From the NCBI GenBank assembly GCA_002172485.2, contig NHFP02000005.1, forward strand, positions 189,081 to 253,080: a stretch of 64,000 nt of DNA, written 5' to 3'. Source of the DNA: Crocinitomicaceae bacterium TMED114. GTDB taxonomy: Bacteria > Bacteroidota > Bacteroidia > Flavobacteriales_D > Sanyastnellaceae. The position numbers and the translations under genes were made by a program. Every line of letters starts with the position of its first letter. Position 1 is the stretch's first letter. The notes under the pieces were generated by a model, which did no database searches, was not told where the DNA came from, and saw only the letters and a program-made list of their open reading frames with translations. Shown piece by piece: positions 63,186 through 64,000 of this stretch.

Positions 63186-64000
63186 TGGGCGTTCTCGTTC
63201 AAGAAGTAGAGGACGACACGGCGGTCGTGGTTGTAGTAGTCGCGGGCGGCGCGCTGGATGTCCTCCGCGGTGACCGCCATGTAGCGGTCGATCTCGTTGT
63301 TGATCAGGTTGGCGTCGCCGTAGTACATGTGGTAGTTGGCGAGGGATTCTGCGATGCCACGCATCGTGCCATTGCTCTGTACAAACCCGCTTTCGGTCTG
63401 GTTTTTGAGCTTGTCCAATTCAGCGTCCGTGATGCCGGATTCCTTGATCCGGTCAATCTCCGCCACCATGGCGGCCTCCACCTCGGAGGGGTCGGTGCCA
63501 ATGTTGGCCACGGCGTAGGCGATGGTTTGTCCGGGGTCTTCGAGGCCGAAGCTGAAGGCGCCACAGAAGACGGCGAGTTCCTGCTCGTCCACCACGGCGC
63601 GGTTCAGGCGGCTGGATTGTCCACCACTCAGGACTGTGTTGAGCAGGTCCACGGCATAGTAGTCTGGCGTGCCCTCCGCCGGAATGGGGTAGGCCATCAA
63701 GACCAGCGGCAATTGGTCATCGCCCCAGATGGTGTCGCGCACTTCCGTCACCTTGTAGGGCTCCTCGATGGTCGGGCGGGGGATGTCATTCGTTCCGCGC
63801 GGAACGGGGCCGAAGTAGGCTTCGATCATCTTCTTGAGGTCCTTGCGGTCAAAGTCCCCTGCGATGGACAGCACCGCGTTGTTCGGGACGTAGAAGGTCT
63901 CGTAGAAGTCAGTGAACTCCTGGTCCTCCGCGGCATTGAGGTGGGCCATGGATCCGATGACGGGCCACCGGTAGGGGTGCTCGGTGTAGGCGCGCTTCAT
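63182..64000 (-). CDS. M16 family peptidase, N-terminus cut by window edge
   Basis: The 272 residues seen are the C-terminal part of an M16 metallopeptidase; the beginning, including HxxEH, lies beyond the right edge, and the ATG at the edge should not be taken as the start. Visible are HPYRWPVIGSMAHL, FYETFYVPNNAVLSIAGDFD, TVLSGGQSSRLNRAV and TDAELDKLKNQTESGFV, all typical of the pitrilysin-like chain. It is expected to be the catalytic partner of the inactive M16 protein encoded next, and the two genes overlap by ATGA. Confidence 0.92.
   Translation of the reverse strand: MKRAYTEHPYRWPVIGSMAHLNAAEDQEFTDFYETFYVPNNAVLSIAGDFDRKDLKKMIEAYFGPVPRGTNDIPRPTIEEPYKVTEVRDTIWGDDQLPLVLMAYPIPAEGTPDYYAVDLLNTVLSGGQSSRLNRAVVDEQELAVFCGAFSFGLEDPGQTIAYAVANIGTDPSEVEAAMVAEIDRIKESGITDAELDKLKNQTESGFVQSNGTMRGIAESLANYHMYYGDANLINNEIDRYMAVTAEDIQRAARDYYNHDRRVVLYFLNENAQ

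Overview
The window looks like chromosomal core-genome DNA from a high-GC member of the Bacteroidota, probably Flavobacteriales or a close relative. Supporting this: the bamD–rpoZ–coaBC–DUF4835(PorD)–recN order, a SusC-like TonB receptor with a carboxypeptidase-regulatory N-terminus, T9SS-associated protein types, an alpha-oxoamine synthase of the serine-palmitoyltransferase family, truA followed by an MsbA-like transporter, and near absence of Shine-Dalgarno sites. Sequences matching the Bacteroidota -7 promoter element (TAnnTTTG) lie in front of many genes. No rRNA, tRNA, CRISPR array, phage or insertion sequence was seen, and coding density is very high.

Layout. 1-5300: the N-terminal part of a secreted beta-helix-type protein cut by the left edge, then a minus-strand RND/MMPL exporter, Tat-exported asparaginase and UbiA prenyltransferase. 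5355-7317: dnaK with a strong terminator. 7506-9374: a BtuF-like metal-receptor protein without signal peptide and a WlbA-like sugar dehydrogenase. 9362-13880: a signalling block (TPR exported protein, receiver-histidine kinase, NarL-type regulator, pseudo-receiver/PAS/PP2C phosphatase). 13929-18765: an Lhr-type helicase and a TonB receptor. 18778-23862: bamD, rpoZ, coaBC, porD, recN on the minus strand. 24002-27782: alpha-oxoamine synthase, truA, ABC exporter. 27907-31587: phenylacetyl-CoA epoxidase, with paaABCD transcribed away from paaE. 31591-36267: ABC-F ATPase, ElaA-like acetyltransferase, glycosyltransferase and O-antigen ligase. 36297-39684: pyrG, AI-2E transporter, SixA phosphatase. 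39786-41314: mntR and a ZIP transporter behind a perfect palindrome. 41321-49669: a tightly overlapping seven-gene minus-strand run (aspartate aminotransferase, heptose kinase, TrkH, ubiE/menG, aroA, EI24 protein, mpl). 49704-57656: sodium symporter, recR, a glycosyltransferase with a decayed phosphoglycosyltransferase tail, a dehydrogenase E2 and a PorE-like OmpA protein. 57673-64000: DnaQ-like exonuclease, two glycosyltransferases, ftsE, an inactive M16 peptidase and the C-terminal part of a second M16 peptidase cut by the right edge.

Many adjacent genes overlap by ATGA or GTGA, so translational coupling is a general feature. The most notable global pattern is a TA-N2-TT(T/C)G-like element with its first base usually 12-14 bases before the start codon of transcription-unit leaders. 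If it is the -7 promoter element, many mRNAs here would be leaderless. I see no clear, wholly undescribed multi-gene system. The best leads are this promoter/start-codon pattern, the candidate operators at the paa and mntR loci, and several unusual domain architectures.
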